64,000 nucleotides of DNA from Kluyvera sichuanensis (GCF_014218705.1 NZ_JABBJF010000017.1:1-64000), one strand, 5' to 3'. Counted from the stretch's first letter, positions 1 to 10,253 are shown. The notes: generated by a model from the sequence alone, not told the origin. Translations and numbers: made by a program.

Positions 1-167
1 GCAGCGAAGTAGCTCATATCTGGGATTTGACCAGCTCCGGTACCAACATCTTTTGATGCTGCCGTTCCGAATGTTGGCAAACTTCCTAAACCAACCTTTT
101 TAAAACCCTCAAGTATCTGGCGATCTCTCGCCGTTTCTCCTGTTTTCACAACAGGAGAAATACCCAT
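1..167 (-). CDS. Phage tail-fibre fragment (partial, runs off left edge)
   Basis: Read on the minus strand, an open frame begins at an ATG at 167-165 and runs off the window start. It encodes a stretch with KKVGLGSLPTFGTAASKDVG followed by GAGQIPDMSYFA. This GLGS/GTAASKDVGTGAGQIPDMS pattern is typical of tail-fibre and side-tail-fibre proteins of lambdoid, P2-like and Mu-like phages. It abuts a DNA invertase gene, as the variable C-terminal cassettes of Mu, P1 and e14 tail fibres do. The fragment is therefore probably one alternative end of an invertible fibre gene rather than a gene expressed from its own start. The identity of the phage is not determinable from 167 bases. Confidence 0.65.
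   Translation of the reverse strand, partial: MGISPVVKTGETARDRQILEGFKKVGLGSLPTFGTAASKDVGTGAGQIPDMSYFA
81..106. other. Candidate invertase crossover site
   Basis: The 26 bp are centred on AA at 93-94, with AAACC immediately left and CCTTTTT right. Hin/Gin/Cin crossover sites are 26 bp imperfect palindromes with AAACC half-sites flanking a central dinucleotide, so the left half fits well and the right half only partly (CC instead of GG). The site lies about 60 bp before the invertase start, as in Mu gin. On the minus strand it encodes KKVGLG, a conserved place where constant and variable tail-fibre parts join. The assignment is inference. Confidence 0.4.
134..160. repeat. Perfect 11-bp inverted repeat over the invertase ribosome site
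   Basis: TTTCTCCTGTT (134-144) and AACAGGAGAAA (150-160) are exact reverse complements around TTCAC. The right arm carries the AGGAG ribosome-binding sequence of the invertase, whose ATG starts at 166. In the transcript the hairpin would bury that site, which could keep invertase levels low. It could also be a protein binding site. On the other strand the same bases are read through in the tail-fibre frame. Confidence 0.7.
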
Positions 168-717
168 GATTTACGGCTATGCCCGAGTATCAACAAACCA
201 CCAGGACACCGAACTTCAGCGAATCGCGCTCGAATCAGCAGGGTGCGAACAAATAATGGAAGAGCATGCCAGCGGTAGAAAATCAAACCGCCCCGTACTG
301 AAGCGCCTAATTAAGGCTATGCATACGGGAGATGAGTTGGTGGTCTGGAAGCTGGACAGGATTGGGCGTAACGTTTTACATGCGCTGCTGATGTTTCAGC
401 AACTACAGGAGAAGGGCATTAACTTCCGAAGTATTACAGATGGTGTTGATCTCAAAACAGCCAGTGGTCGCTATAACTTTCGCAACATCCTCTCTGCGGC
501 ACAATACGAATCCGACCTTAATAGTGAGCGCACTTTGGCGGGTTTAGCTGTTGCCATGGCAAAAGGTCGTGTTGGTGGCAGAAGACCAAAGTTTACTGAC
601 GATCAGTGGAAGGAAATTGGTGAACTGATAGCTGCCGGAGAATCCAGACAGAGTATTGCCAGCAGGTATAATGTTGGCATGTCCACGCTGTATAAGAAGT
701 TTCCCGCTGGATGCTAG
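166..717 (+). CDS. Serine DNA invertase, Pin/Gin/Hin family
   Basis: This 183-residue protein is the usual length of phage DNA invertases (about 184-193). The N-terminal resolvase domain begins MIYGYARVST with the catalytic Ser9 and Arg7, and contains VWKLDRIGRN (Asp64, Arg65, Arg68). The C-terminal helix-turn-helix lies at about residues 140-180 (GGRRPK start, SRQSIASRYNVGMSTLYKKF). It likely flips the adjacent tail-fibre segment to switch host range, acting with Fis at an enhancer I did not locate. The dimer-interface helix is odd: where Gin and Hin have FF-HVM-ALAEMERELI, this protein has YNFRNILSAAQYESDLNSERT-like sequence, so regulation or synapsis may differ. The start is fixed by AGGAG at 153-157. 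Confidence 0.9.
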   Translation: MIYGYARVSTNHQDTELQRIALESAGCEQIMEEHASGRKSNRPVLKRLIKAMHTGDELVVWKLDRIGRNVLHALLMFQQLQEKGINFRSITDGVDLKTASGRYNFRNILSAAQYESDLNSERTLAGLAVAMAKGRVGGRRPKFTDDQWKEIGELIAAGESRQSIASRYNVGMSTLYKKFPAGC

Positions 718-723
718 ATAGTT

Positions 724-758
724 GCTGTGGGCCGTGATTTTACGCCACGACCCACAGC
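724..758. terminator. Strong hairpin between invertase and DinI-like gene
   Basis: GCTGTGGG-C-CGTG (724-736) pairs with CACG-A-CCCACAGC (746-758). It lies between convergent genes, where a bidirectional terminator is expected, but no uridine tract follows on either strand, so termination would need Rho or be weak. Confidence 0.45.
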
Positions 759-810
759 TGTAGGCCAGGTGTTCATGCCGTGGCGCTGGCGCAAGTATAG
801 GGGGAATCAC

Positions 811-1053
811 TCATTCAGCAACAAGCCAGAACTCTGCTTCTTCAAACATTTCCTGAACCACACGGCTAATCTGCTCCTTCTCATGCTTGCTGGCGTCAGT
901 ATTGATCGCCGGCAACGTCATCATAGGTTTCACCCTCACATCAGCATCAGGGAAGATGCGCTGCACCCTTTTGCTCAACTCCCCCAGAATGATGTCTTTC
1001 GCACCGGGCAAACCATCAAAATTCCTTTTGTCATAAACGAGTTCCACAAACAT
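811..1053 (-). CDS. DinI/MsgA-like SOS protein
   Basis: The 80-residue protein belongs to the DinI family, small SOS proteins that bind RecA filaments and modulate LexA and UmuD cleavage. It ends with FEEAEFWLVAE, matching the conserved acidic C-terminal helix, and has the family's ELSKRVQRIFPDADVRVKP core. It resembles Salmonella MsgA and phage DinI-like proteins more than chromosomal DinI. Its start at 1053 faces the two LexA boxes at 1069-1112, so it should be induced by DNA damage together with the divergent UmuD'-like gene. I infer it to be phage-borne because it sits between the invertase and that gene. Confidence 0.88.
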   Translation of the reverse strand: MFVELVYDKRNFDGLPGAKDIILGELSKRVQRIFPDADVRVKPMMTLPAINTDASKHEKEQISRVVQEMFEEAEFWLVAE

Positions 1054-1068
1054 TACGCGTTACCTCTT

Positions 1069-1088
1069 TACTGGTTGGATATACAGTA
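1069..1088. promoter_or_regulatory. LexA box 1
   Basis: TACTGGTTGGATATACAGTA matches the LexA consensus TACTGT-N8-ACAGTA with one mismatch (CTGG for CTGT). It is 15 bp from the DinI-like start codon and probably serves that leftward gene. Confidence 0.8.
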
Positions 1089-1092
1089 TTTA

Positions 1093-1112
1093 TACTGTGT
1101 TTATATCCAGTA
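1093..1112. promoter_or_regulatory. LexA box 2
   Basis: TACTGTGTTTATATCCAGTA matches the LexA consensus with one mismatch in the right half (CCAG for ACAG). It is four bases from box 1 and its defect is the mirror image of that in box 1. It lies 19 bp before the UmuD'-like start codon. Confidence 0.8.
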
Positions 1113-1131
1113 ATAAAGAGAGGGTTTAACC

Positions 1132-1512
1132 ATGGCCTTTCCATCCCCAGCGGCAGATTATGCGGAAACACGAATTTCGCTTGATGAGAAACTGATAAGC
1201 CGACCAAACTCGACATATTTTATGAGGGCAGGTTGTTCACATTACAGAGAGGGCATTGTCCAGGGAGCGCTGCTCGTCGTCGATATGGCGTTATCACCAT
1301 GTGATGGCTCACTCCTGGTATGCGCGCTGGATGGAGAATTCAAGATTAAGCGCTACCGGAAACACCCGAGGCCTCATCTCGAAAATCTGGAGAACGGGAA
1401 GAAGGAGGCGTTACCTGATGAGGACGACACTACCCGTCCTGTCTTTGGTGTGCTTACATACATTATCAACGATGCCAGGCAGGCGGAGTTTGATGATTGT
1501 CCTGTTATGTAG
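1132..1512 (+). CDS. HumD-like protein: UmuD' made without cleavage
   Basis: The 126-residue protein aligns with UmuD from just after its self-cleavage point: it starts MAFPSPAADYAE where UmuD has FPSPAADYVE. It therefore encodes the active UmuD' form directly, as phage P1 HumD does. Residues equivalent to catalytic Ser60 (AGCSHYREG) and Lys97 (DGEFKIKR) are kept although no cleavage site remains. UmuD' partners UmuC in error-prone polymerase V; no umuC lies nearby, so it would work with a host UmuC or other partner. Expression should be SOS-controlled through the LexA boxes. GAGAGG at 1119-1124 sets the start. The C-terminus (EFDDCPVM) is longer than in UmuD. Confidence 0.85.
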   Translation: MAFPSPAADYAETRISLDEKLISRPNSTYFMRAGCSHYREGIVQGALLVVDMALSPCDGSLLVCALDGEFKIKRYRKHPRPHLENLENGKKEALPDEDDTTRPVFGVLTYIINDARQAEFDDCPVM

Positions 1513-1794
1513 GCGACCAAAAACTTGGTGTCGGACCGACTTAAAATTTGTGTTGCTGGGTTAGGTTTAAAAATATTTTATCCACAAAAACCAGCAACGC
1601 AATCAGTAACACGCTTTTGTATTTCATTGAAAATATTGGTTTTTATTTGTTTTGTTTCACATATCGCAGTTGATACATTTTTTGGTGATTAACAGCGCCA
1701 TCAGGACATTCTCAGAAACGAAATAAACAGGGCGCGCATTATACGCTCATTTTACCGCCAGGCCATACCTTTTCTGTGGTAATAGCACCGCCGA
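1513..1794. other. Prophage-host junction, noncoding
   Basis: This AT-rich gap separates the phage genes from host yfhH. I see an 8-bp inverted repeat (GTTGCTGG 1552-1559, CCAGCAAC 1591-1598). On the minus strand a TATAAT followed by GCGCGCC (1743 downward) looks like a promoter pointing into the prophage. In E. coli the gene after yfhH in this direction is yfhL, so the prophage probably sits between them. An attachment core must lie here, but it cannot be identified without the other prophage end. Confidence 0.5.
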
Positions 1795-2643
1795 TCAAAC
1801 CAGCTTTTTCACCAGCGCTTCGCTATGACGAATGCGTTCCGGCGCGTTTTCCAGATCCTGCTGCACCAGCCCCATAAACAACAGATCCGTCAGCATCATC
1901 TGCGCGCTGGTTGAAGAGATAGCTGCGCTGCGCGTCGCCTGCTCTTCGGCAATGGTGTACAGGCAGTGCGTCGCCCGTTGCTGAAGGGCATTGGGGGAAA
2001 AGCCGGTGATCGCCACCACTTTACCGCCTACGCGCAACATCTCATCGGCAGCGAGATTAATCTCCCGGCGCGCCCCGGAGTAAGAAATCGCCAGCATCAC
2101 ATCATCCTGGGTCATCGCCTGCACGGTAGCCAACAGGGCGTGCATGTCTTGCTCGGAAACGGCGTTCAGACCGATTTTCATCAGCTTCCAGCTAAAGTTA
2201 CGGGCAACTAACCCCGATGCGCCAATGCCTGTCAGCACGATACGACGCGCGCTGCGCAGCATATTGACCGTCTCCAGCAGCTTGTCTTCGGTGTTCACGT
2301 CGAGCGAGGCATGCATCGCCGCGACGTTATCTTTAATCAGCTTTTCGCCGACCAGGCGAAGCGGGTCGTCGCCGCAAATCTGGTTATGTACCGGGACGGA
2401 GTGCGGGTTGACGTTGCTGGCGAGTGCATCACTCAGCGCCAGTTTAAGCGCCGGGAAGCCTTTAAAGCCAAGCTTCTGGGCGAACTTCACCACGCTGGAT
2501 TGGCTCACACCCGCCTGGCTGGCGAGCTGCTGGGAGCTTAAATGGCGGGCTAAATCCGGCTGTGCCAGAATGAAATCAGCCAGCTTTCTGTCGCTTTGTG
2601 CCAACTGCGGATAACGCTGACGAATACTCAGTAAACAATTCAT
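1795..2643 (-). CDS. yfhH: RpiR/MurR-family transcriptional regulator YfhH
   Basis: The 282-residue protein equals E. coli YfhH in length and closely in sequence. An N-terminal RpiR helix-turn-helix (residues about 1-77, with SSQQLASQAGVSQSSVVKFAQKLGFKG) is followed by a SIS sugar-phosphate-binding domain (about 125-265, VLTGIGASGLVARN and AISYSGARREI). It is expected to sense a phosphosugar; the ligand and targets of YfhH are not established. It diverges from pgpC across 208 bp, where TATTC and GAATA repeats around 2712-2730 could be an operator, but this is weak. The leftward neighbour expected from E. coli, yfhL, is displaced by the prophage. Confidence 0.93.
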   Translation of the reverse strand: MNCLLSIRQRYPQLAQSDRKLADFILAQPDLARHLSSQQLASQAGVSQSSVVKFAQKLGFKGFPALKLALSDALASNVNPHSVPVHNQICGDDPLRLVGEKLIKDNVAAMHASLDVNTEDKLLETVNMLRSARRIVLTGIGASGLVARNFSWKLMKIGLNAVSEQDMHALLATVQAMTQDDVMLAISYSGARREINLAADEMLRVGGKVVAITGFSPNALQQRATHCLYTIAEEQATRSAAISSTSAQMMLTDLLFMGLVQQDLENAPERIRHSEALVKKLV

Positions 2644-2851
2644 AATAACCTCACGGGCACAATGACCACGATGTGCCAGGCCACCATTCTGCTCGTTTGC
2701 AAGAATTTTGTATTCTATTATAACGGAATATATCGAATTAAATGTGCTATGTGATTGTAAAATAGCAGCAATTCTCGGGGGGATCGCTATCGGGCGAAAC
2801 CTGAGGGGCTATCTGGTAGTCTGGTCACGAATGAATTGATGATAACGGGAG

Positions 2852-3493
2852 ATGCATTTGGTCAGTCACTGTCGCCGCGTGGTGTTTTTCGACCTCGACG
2901 GTACGCTGCATCAGCAGGATCTCTTTGGCGCTTTTTTACGCTATCTATTATGCCGATTACCGCTTAACGCCTTACTGGTGATGCCCTTGCTGCCGATCGT
3001 TGGCGCGGCGATGCTGGTGAAGGGGCGCGCGGCGCGCTGGCCGGTAAGCGTGCTGCTGTGGGGAAGCACCTTTGGCCGACGCGAGGCAACGCTAAAGGCG
3101 CTAGAAGCGAGCTTCACCCTCTGGTTTCGTGCGACCGTCACGCCGTTTCCCGTCGTGCAGCAGCGGCTGGACGGCTATCTCCAGCATCAGGATGCCGATG
3201 TCTGGCTTATCACCGGGTCGCCGCAGACGCTGGTGGAACGCGCCTATGCCGATGCACCCTGGATGACGCACGTCAACCTGATTGGCAGCCAGATGCAGAG
3301 GGGGTTTGGCGGGCGGGTGCTGTCAGTTCGCTGCCTGGGCCATGAAAAAGTGGCCCAGCTTGAACAGCGCCTCGGTGCGCCGTTACGCTTGTACAGCGGC
3401 TATAGCGACAGCAAGCAGGATAACCCGCTACTCTTTTTTTGTGAGCATCGCTGGCGGGTCACTGCGCGCGGCGAGCTGGAGCAACTGGAATAG
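2852..3493 (+). CDS. pgpC: Phosphatidylglycerophosphatase C
   Basis: The 213-residue HAD-family phosphatase (formerly YfhB; 211 residues in E. coli) dephosphorylates phosphatidylglycerol phosphate to phosphatidylglycerol at the inner membrane. The DxD nucleophile motif is VVFFDLDGTL near residues 10-19, motif II is LITGSPQ and the C-terminal motif includes SGYSDSKQDNPLL. A hydrophobic stretch near residues 40-55 anchors it in the membrane. It overlaps no gene and leads into tadA. GGGAG precedes the chosen ATG. Confidence 0.94.
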   Translation: MHLVSHCRRVVFFDLDGTLHQQDLFGAFLRYLLCRLPLNALLVMPLLPIVGAAMLVKGRAARWPVSVLLWGSTFGRREATLKALEASFTLWFRATVTPFPVVQQRLDGYLQHQDADVWLITGSPQTLVERAYADAPWMTHVNLIGSQMQRGFGGRVLSVRCLGHEKVAQLEQRLGAPLRLYSGYSDSKQDNPLLFFCEHRWRVTARGELEQLE

Positions 3494-3510
3494 TCGGCGC
3501 TGCGCTTTGA

Positions 3511-5594
<2,084 letters not shown>

Positions 5595-5747
5595 ATGGTT
5601 AATTCACTGCGCTGTCAGAAATTGTTCCAGATAATCTAAAGCCTTGTTATAGAATGAGCGGCATTTTGCTTAACATTGCGCCAGTTGGCAACTTATTCGA
5701 GATATACGTCACATCTATTGATAAAGAAAAGAGATGTGTTTATTTCG

Positions 5748-5763
5748 ACGCAAACGGTTTCGT
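5748..5763. promoter_or_regulatory. PurR operator of purL
   Basis: ACGCAAACGGTTTCGT fits the PurR consensus ACGCAAACGTTTTCNT with a change at the tenth and neighbouring position. It covers the expected -35 region upstream of TATAAT at 5781-5786, so hypoxanthine- or guanine-bound PurR should block initiation. Confidence 0.88.
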
Positions 5764-5780
5764 CGGGGCGCAGGATTCTC

Positions 5781-5786
5781 TATAAT
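5781..5786 (+). promoter_or_regulatory. -10 box of the purL promoter
   Basis: TATAAT lies 54 bases before the purL start. The spacing to the PurR operator matches the E. coli arrangement; the -35 element is poor. Confidence 0.65.
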
Positions 5787-5839
5787 AGCGCCCGTTCTCC
5801 CCCATTGCGCACACTGAAAGCTGAGAAGACGAGAGACTT

Positions 5840-8800
5840 ATGATGGAAATTCTGCGTGGTTCGCCTGCACTGTCTGCATTTCGTATTAACAAACTGCTGA
5901 CGCGGTTTCAGGCAGCCAACCTCCCGGTAAGCAACATTTACGCCGAGTATGTCCATTTTGCCGACCTGGACGCGCCGCTTAATAAAGAAGAGCGAGCCCG
6001 ACTTGAGCGACTGTTGCAGTATGGTCCAAGCCTCAATAGCCATAACCCTACCGGTAAACTGCTGCTCGTCACCCCTCGCCCTGGCACCATCTCCCCCTGG
6101 TCTTCAAAAGCTACCGATATCGCCCACAACTGCGGCCTCTCACAGGTTCTGCGCCTTGAGCGCGGCGTGGCGTACTATGTTGATGCCGCTAGCCTGACCG
6201 CCGAACAGCTGAGCGCCGTGGCGGCCGAACTGCACGACCGCATGATGGAGAGCGTATTTGACTCGCTGCAGGATGCCGAAAAACTGTTTGCTCACCATCA
6301 GCCAGCACCGGTTGCCAGCGTGGACCTGCTGGGGCAGGGCCGTCAGGCGCTGATCGACGCCAACATCCGTCTTGGCCTGGCGCTGGCGGACGACGAAATT
6401 GACTACCTGCAGGATGCGTTCACTAAATTGGGCCGCAACCCGAACGACATCGAGCTCTACATGTTCGCGCAAGCGAACTCTGAGCACTGCCGTCACAAGA
6501 TTTTTAACGCCGATTGGATTATCGACGGTAAACAGCAGCCGAAGTCGCTGTTTAAGATGATCAAAAACACTTTCGAAACCACGCCGGATCACGTGCTGTC
6601 TGCCTATAAAGACAACGCCGCGGTGATGGAAGGCTCTGAAGTGGGCCGTTACTTCGCCGACCACAAAACCGGTCGCTACGATTTCCATCAGGAACCTGCG
6701 CATATCCTGATGAAGGTGGAAACCCATAACCACCCGACGGCTATCTCTCCATGGCCTGGCGCCGCAACCGGCTCCGGCGGTGAAATCCGCGATGAAGGCG
6801 CTACCGGTCGCGGTGCCAAACCAAAAGCGGGGCTGGTGGGCTTCTCTGTGTCCAACCTGCGTATTCCTGGCTTTGAACAGCCGTGGGAAGAAGATTTCGG
6901 TAAGCCGGATCGTATCGTTACCGCACTGGACATCATGACCGATGGCCCGCTGGGCGGCGCGGCGTTCAACAACGAATTTGGACGTCCGGCGCTGACCGGC
7001 TACTTCCGGACTTACGAAGAAAAAGTGAACAGCCACAACGGCGAAGAGCTGCGCGGTTACCACAAACCGATCATGCTGGCAGGCGGGATCGGCAACATCC
7101 GAGCCGATCACGTACAGAAAGGTGAGATCGTGGTAGGGGCGAAGCTGATCGTCCTCGGCGGCCCGGCGATGAACATTGGCCTGGGCGGTGGTGCTGCCTC
7201 TTCAATGGCTTCCGGCCAGTCTGATGCTGATCTCGACTTCGCTTCCGTACAGCGCGACAACCCGGAAATGGAACGTCGCTGCCAGGAAGTTATCGACCGT
7301 TGCTGGCAGTTGGGCGATGCCAACCCGATTCTGTTTATCCACGACGTGGGCGCGGGCGGTCTGTCTAACGCCATGCCGGAACTGGTGAGCGACGGTGGGC
7401 GCGGTGGTAAATTCCAGCTGCGCGACATCCTCAGCGATGAGCCGGGCATGAGCCCGCTGGAAATCTGGTGTAACGAATCTCAGGAACGCTACGTACTGGC
7501 GGTCGCCGCCGATCAGCTGCCGCTGTTCGACGAACTGTGCAAACGTGAACGTGCGCCGTATGCGGTGATCGGCGAAGCCACCGAAGAGAAACATCTGACC
7601 TTGAGCGATAGCCACTTCGACAACCAGCCAATCGACATGCCGCTGGACGTGCTGCTTGGCAAAACGCCGAAGATGACTCGTGACGTGCAGACGCTGAAAG
7701 CGAAAGGCGAAGCGCTTGCTCGTGAAAATATCACGCTGGCCGACGCGGTGAACCGCGTATTGCACCAGCCAACCGTGGCGGAAAAAACCTTCCTCGTGAC
7801 TATCGGTGACCGTACGGTGACCGGTATGGTCGCGCGCGACCAGATGGTTGGCCCATGGCAGATTCCGGTAGCGAACTGCGCGGTGACCACCGCTAGCCTC
7901 GACAGCTACTACGGCGAAGCGATGTCTATCGGCGAACGAGCGCCGGTTGCGCTGCTGGACTTTGCGGCCTCCGCCCGCCTGGCGGTAGGCGAAGCGCTGA
8001 CCAACATTGCCGCAACCCAGATTGGTAACATCAAACACATTAAGCTCTCGGCAAACTGGATGTCAGCTGCAGGTCACCCTGGCGAAGATGCCGGTCTGTA
8101 CGAAGCGGTGAAAGCGATCGGCGAAGAGATGTGCCCGCAGCTGGGTCTGACCATTCCGGTGGGCAAAGACTCCATGTCGATGAAAACCCGGTGGCAGGAA
8201 GGCAACGAACAGCGCGAAATGACTTCGCCGCTGTCGCTGGTGATTTCCGCCTTTGCTCGCGTTGAAGACGTGCGCCGCACCATCACGCCGCAGCTGGTAA
8301 CCGAAGATAACGCTCTGCTGCTGATTGACCTCGGTAAGGGTCATAACGCGCTGGGCGCCACCGCACTGGCGCAGGTTTACCGTCAATTGGGCGATAAGCC
8401 AGCCGACGTCCGTGACGTGGCACAGCTGAAAGGCTTCTACGAGGCGATTCAGGCACTGGTTGCACAGCGTAAGCTGCTGGCCTATCACGACCGCTCCGAC
8501 GGCGGCCTGCTGGTTACCCTGGCTGAAATGGCCTTTGCCGGTCACTGCGGCGTGGAAGCTGACGTGGCAACCCTCGGCGACGATCGTCTGGCGGCGCTAT
8601 TCAACGAAGAGTTGGGCGCGGTGATTCAGATTCGTGCTGCAGACCGTGAAGCGGTAGAGGCGATTCTGGCGGCCAACGGCCTGGCTGATTGCGTGCACTT
8701 CCTCGGTAAAGCCGTTGAAGGTGACCATTTCACCCTGACCGCCAACGGCCAGCCGGTATTCAGTGAAAGCCGCACTACGCTGCGTATGTGGTGGGCAGAA

Positions 8801-9727
8801 ACCACCTGGCAGATGCAGCGCCTGCGCGATAACCCAGAGTGTGCCGATCAGGAACACGACGCGAAAGCCAACGATAACGACCCGGGCCTCAATGTGAAGC
8901 TCACCTTCGATATCGCCGCCGACGTCGCAGCACCTTACATCTCCACCGGGGCGCGTCCGAAAGTCGCGGTACTGCGCGAGCAGGGCGTGAACTCCCACGT
9001 TGAGATGGCGGCGGCCTTCCACCGTGCGGGCTTTGACGCCATTGACGTGCACATGAGCGACCTGCTGGCAGGGCGTACCGGTCTGGCAGACTTCCAGGCG
9101 CTGGTGGCCTGCGGCGGCTTCTCCTACGGTGACGTACTGGGCGCGGGTGAAGGTTGGGCGAAATCCATTCTGTTCAACAACCGCGTTCGCGATGAGTTTG
9201 CGACCTTCTTCCACCGTCCGCAGACCCTGGCGCTGGGCGTCTGTAACGGCTGCCAGATGATGTCTAACCTGCATGAGCTGATCCCGGGCAGCGACCTGTG
9301 GCCGCGCTTTGTGCGTAACCACTCCGACCGTTTTGAGGCGCGCTTCAGCCTGGTCGAAGTCGCCAGCAGCCCATCGCTGCTGCTCGCCGGTATGGAAGGC
9401 TCACGTATGCCAATCGCCGTCTCTCACGGTGAAGGTCATGTGGAAGTTCGCGACGGTGCGCATCTGGCTCAGCTGGAAAGCAAAGGGCTGGTGGCGCTGC
9501 GCTTCGTGGATAACTTCGGTAAAGTCACCGAAGCCTATCCGGCGAACCCGAACGGTTCTCCTAATGGGATCACCGCGGTAACCAACGAAAGCGGTCGCGT
9601 CACCATTATGATGCCGCACCCGGAGCGTGTGTTCCGTACGGTTTCCAACTCCTGGCACCCGGAAAACTGGGGCGAGGACAGCCCGTGGATGCGTATTTTC
9701 CGCAATGCGCGTAAGCAGCTTGGTTAA
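5840..9727 (+). CDS. purL: Phosphoribosylformylglycinamidine synthase
   Basis: PurL performs the fourth step of purine synthesis, converting FGAR, glutamine and ATP to FGAM. The 1295-residue length equals that of E. coli. The large-type enzyme has an N-terminal PurS-like domain, two AIR-synthase-like halves ([22 protein letters not shown] and [13 protein letters not shown] regions) and a C-terminal glutaminase with nucleophile Cys in [12 protein letters not shown] and His/Glu near MMPHPERVF. It is monocistronic, with a PurR operator upstream and a terminator downstream. The [14 protein letters not shown] start is conserved. Confidence 0.98.
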   Translation: MMEILRGSPALSAFRINKLLTRFQAANLPVSNIYAEYVHFADLDAPLNKEERARLERLLQYGPSLNSHNPTGKLLLVTPRPGTISPWSSKATDIAHNCGLSQVLRLERGVAYYVDAASLTAEQLSAVAAELHDRMMESVFDSLQDAEKLFAHHQPAPVASVDLLGQGRQALIDANIRLGLALADDEIDYLQDAFTKLGRNPNDIELYMFAQANSEHCRHKIFNADWIIDGKQQPKSLFKMIKNTFETTPDHVLSAYKDNAAVMEGSEVGRYFADHKTGRYDFHQEPAHILMKVETHNHPTAISPWPGAATGSGGEIRDEGATGRGAKPKAGLVGFSVSNLRIPGFEQPWEEDFGKPDRIVTALDIMTDGPLGGAAFNNEFGRPALTGYFRTYEEKVNSHNGEELRGYHKPIMLAGGIGNIRADHVQKGEIVVGAKLIVLGGPAMNIGLGGGAASSMASGQSDADLDFASVQRDNPEMERRCQEVIDRCWQLGDANPILFIHDVGAGGLSNAMPELVSDGGRGGKFQLRDILSDEPGMSPLEIWCNESQERYVLAVAADQLPLFDELCKRERAPYAVIGEATEEKHLTLSDSHFDNQPIDMPLDVLLGKTPKMTRDVQTLKAKGEALARENITLADAVNRVLHQPTVAEKTFLVTIGDRTVTGMVARDQMVGPWQIPVANCAVTTASLDSYYGEAMSIGERAPVALLDFAASARLAVGEALTNIAATQIGNIKHIKLSANWMSAAGHPGEDAGLYEAVKAIGEEMCPQLGLTIPVGKDSMSMKTRWQEGNEQREMTSPLSLVISAFARVEDVRRTITPQLVTEDNALLLIDLGKGHNALGATALAQVYRQLGDKPADVRDVAQLKGFYEAIQALVAQRKLLAYHDRSDGGLLVTLAEMAFAGHCGVEADVATLGDDRLAALFNEELGAVIQIRAADREAVEAILAANGLADCVHFLGKAVEGDHFTLTANGQPVFSESRTTLRMWWAETTWQMQRLRDNPECADQEHDAKANDNDPGLNVKLTFDIAADVAAPYISTGARPKVAVLREQGVNSHVEMAAAFHRAGFDAIDVHMSDLLAGRTGLADFQALVACGGFSYGDVLGAGEGWAKSILFNNRVRDEFATFFHRPQTLALGVCNGCQMMSNLHELIPGSDLWPRFVRNHSDRFEARFSLVEVASSPSLLLAGMEGSRMPIAVSHGEGHVEVRDGAHLAQLESKGLVALRFVDNFGKVTEAYPANPNGSPNGITAVTNESGRVTIMMPHPERVFRTVSNSWHPENWGEDSPWMRIFRNARKQLG

Positions 9728-9746
9728 GTTAGACGCTTAATGCATC

Positions 9747-9773
9747 AAGCCCCTCCTGGTGAGGGGCTTTTTT
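9747..9773 (+). terminator. purL intrinsic terminator
   Basis: AAGCCCCTC (9747-9755) and GAGGGGCTT (9761-9769) form a GC-rich stem with a five-base loop followed by a T tract. Confidence 0.92.
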
Positions 9774-9834
9774 GTTTCTGCACATCCCTCATGCCGCGTT
9801 GCTCGGCTGGGCTACATTCGGTACGGTGAAGGTG

Positions 9835-9852
9835 TGTCGGGAAACCCCGACA
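9835..9852. promoter_or_regulatory. GlrR activator site 1
   Basis: TGTC-N10-GACA is a perfect match to the published GlrR recognition pattern. It is about 230 bp upstream of the glmY start, a typical distance for a sigma-54 enhancer. Confidence 0.8.
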
Positions 9853-9867
9853 TTGGTGGTATTGCGC

Positions 9868-9885
9868 TGTCGCTAAATGGAGACA
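9868..9885. promoter_or_regulatory. GlrR activator site 2
   Basis: A second perfect TGTC-N10-GACA, spaced 33 bp from the first, about three helical turns, so that GlrR dimers lie on one face of the DNA. Confidence 0.8.
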
Positions 9886-9930
9886 CTTAATTTAATGATT
9901 TATAAGATGTTTTTATTATTCGCCAATGGG

Positions 9931-9948
9931 TGTTGCTAATTAGCGACA
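9931..9948. promoter_or_regulatory. GlrR activator site 3 (imperfect)
   Basis: TGTT-N10-GACA differs from the GlrR pattern at one base. It is 63 bp from site 2. AT-rich DNA between here and the promoter could bind IHF, which is required for glmY in E. coli. Confidence 0.65.
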
Positions 9949-10029
9949 CAATGCCCAAAAACAGCCTTCACCACTTTTCTGACCTGTTTCATATATTTTC
10001 TATATTTATCATTGTGTTAATTTATTGTT

Positions 10030-10057
10030 TTGCATTATGGCACGCATCATGCATAAT
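10030..10057 (+). promoter_or_regulatory. Overlapping sigma-54 and sigma-70 promoters of glmY
   Basis: TGGCACG-N4-ATGCA (10038-10053) has the -24 GG and -12 GC with ten bases between, as sigma-54 needs. A sigma-70 set, TTGCAT (10030-10035) and CATAAT (10052-10057) with 16 bp spacing, overlaps it. Both would start RNA near 10065. The same overlap is known for E. coli glmY. Confidence 0.85.
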
Positions 10058-10064
10058 ATTAACC

Positions 10065-10250
10065 AGTGGCTCATTCACCTTCTTATGTCAGCCCCTTCGG
10101 GACGTGCTACATAAACTTCGAATGACGCACAACAAGGTGCCTGCCGTCCAGCAACTGATAATAGCGTAGCTTTATCAACCATCGGGCGAAACGTTGAGTT
10201 AGGCACCGCCTTATTCCATAACAAAGCCGGGCTTCTGCCCGGCTTTGTTG
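10065..10250 (+). ncRNA. glmY: GlmY small RNA
   Basis: The sequence from AGTGGCTCATTCACC through the CAACAAGGTGCCTGCC core to the terminator is nearly identical to E. coli GlmY and sits in the same purL-glrK interval. GlmY is a decoy RNA: it sequesters RapZ, so that the homologous GlmZ escapes RNase E and activates glmS translation, raising glucosamine-6-phosphate for cell-wall synthesis. It is activated by the GlrK/GlrR system encoded just downstream. The 5' end is inferred from the promoter; the 3' end is the terminator at 10219-10252. Confidence 0.93.
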
Positions 10251-10253
10251 TTT
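10219..10253 (+). terminator. GlmY terminator
   Basis: AACAAAGCCGGGC and GCCCGGCTTTGTT form a long perfect stem with a TTCT loop. Read-through would reach glrK 66 bp away. Confidence 0.9.

Noticed and set aside
727-1113. Open frame on the plus strand opposite the DinI-like gene
   Set aside because: It is antisense to a well-conserved DinI-family protein and its own product resembles nothing I recognise.
1513-1700. tRNA fragment as the phage attachment site
   Set aside because: No cloverleaf or TTCGA-containing arm is visible on either strand.
6140-9322. Long minus-strand open frames within purL
   Set aside because: They are shadows of a GC-rich, highly conserved plus-strand gene.
9930-10169. 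79-codon open frame across the glmY promoter and RNA
   Set aside because: The bases are explained by the sigma-54 promoter and GlmY, which are conserved as RNA; the frame lacks a ribosome site.
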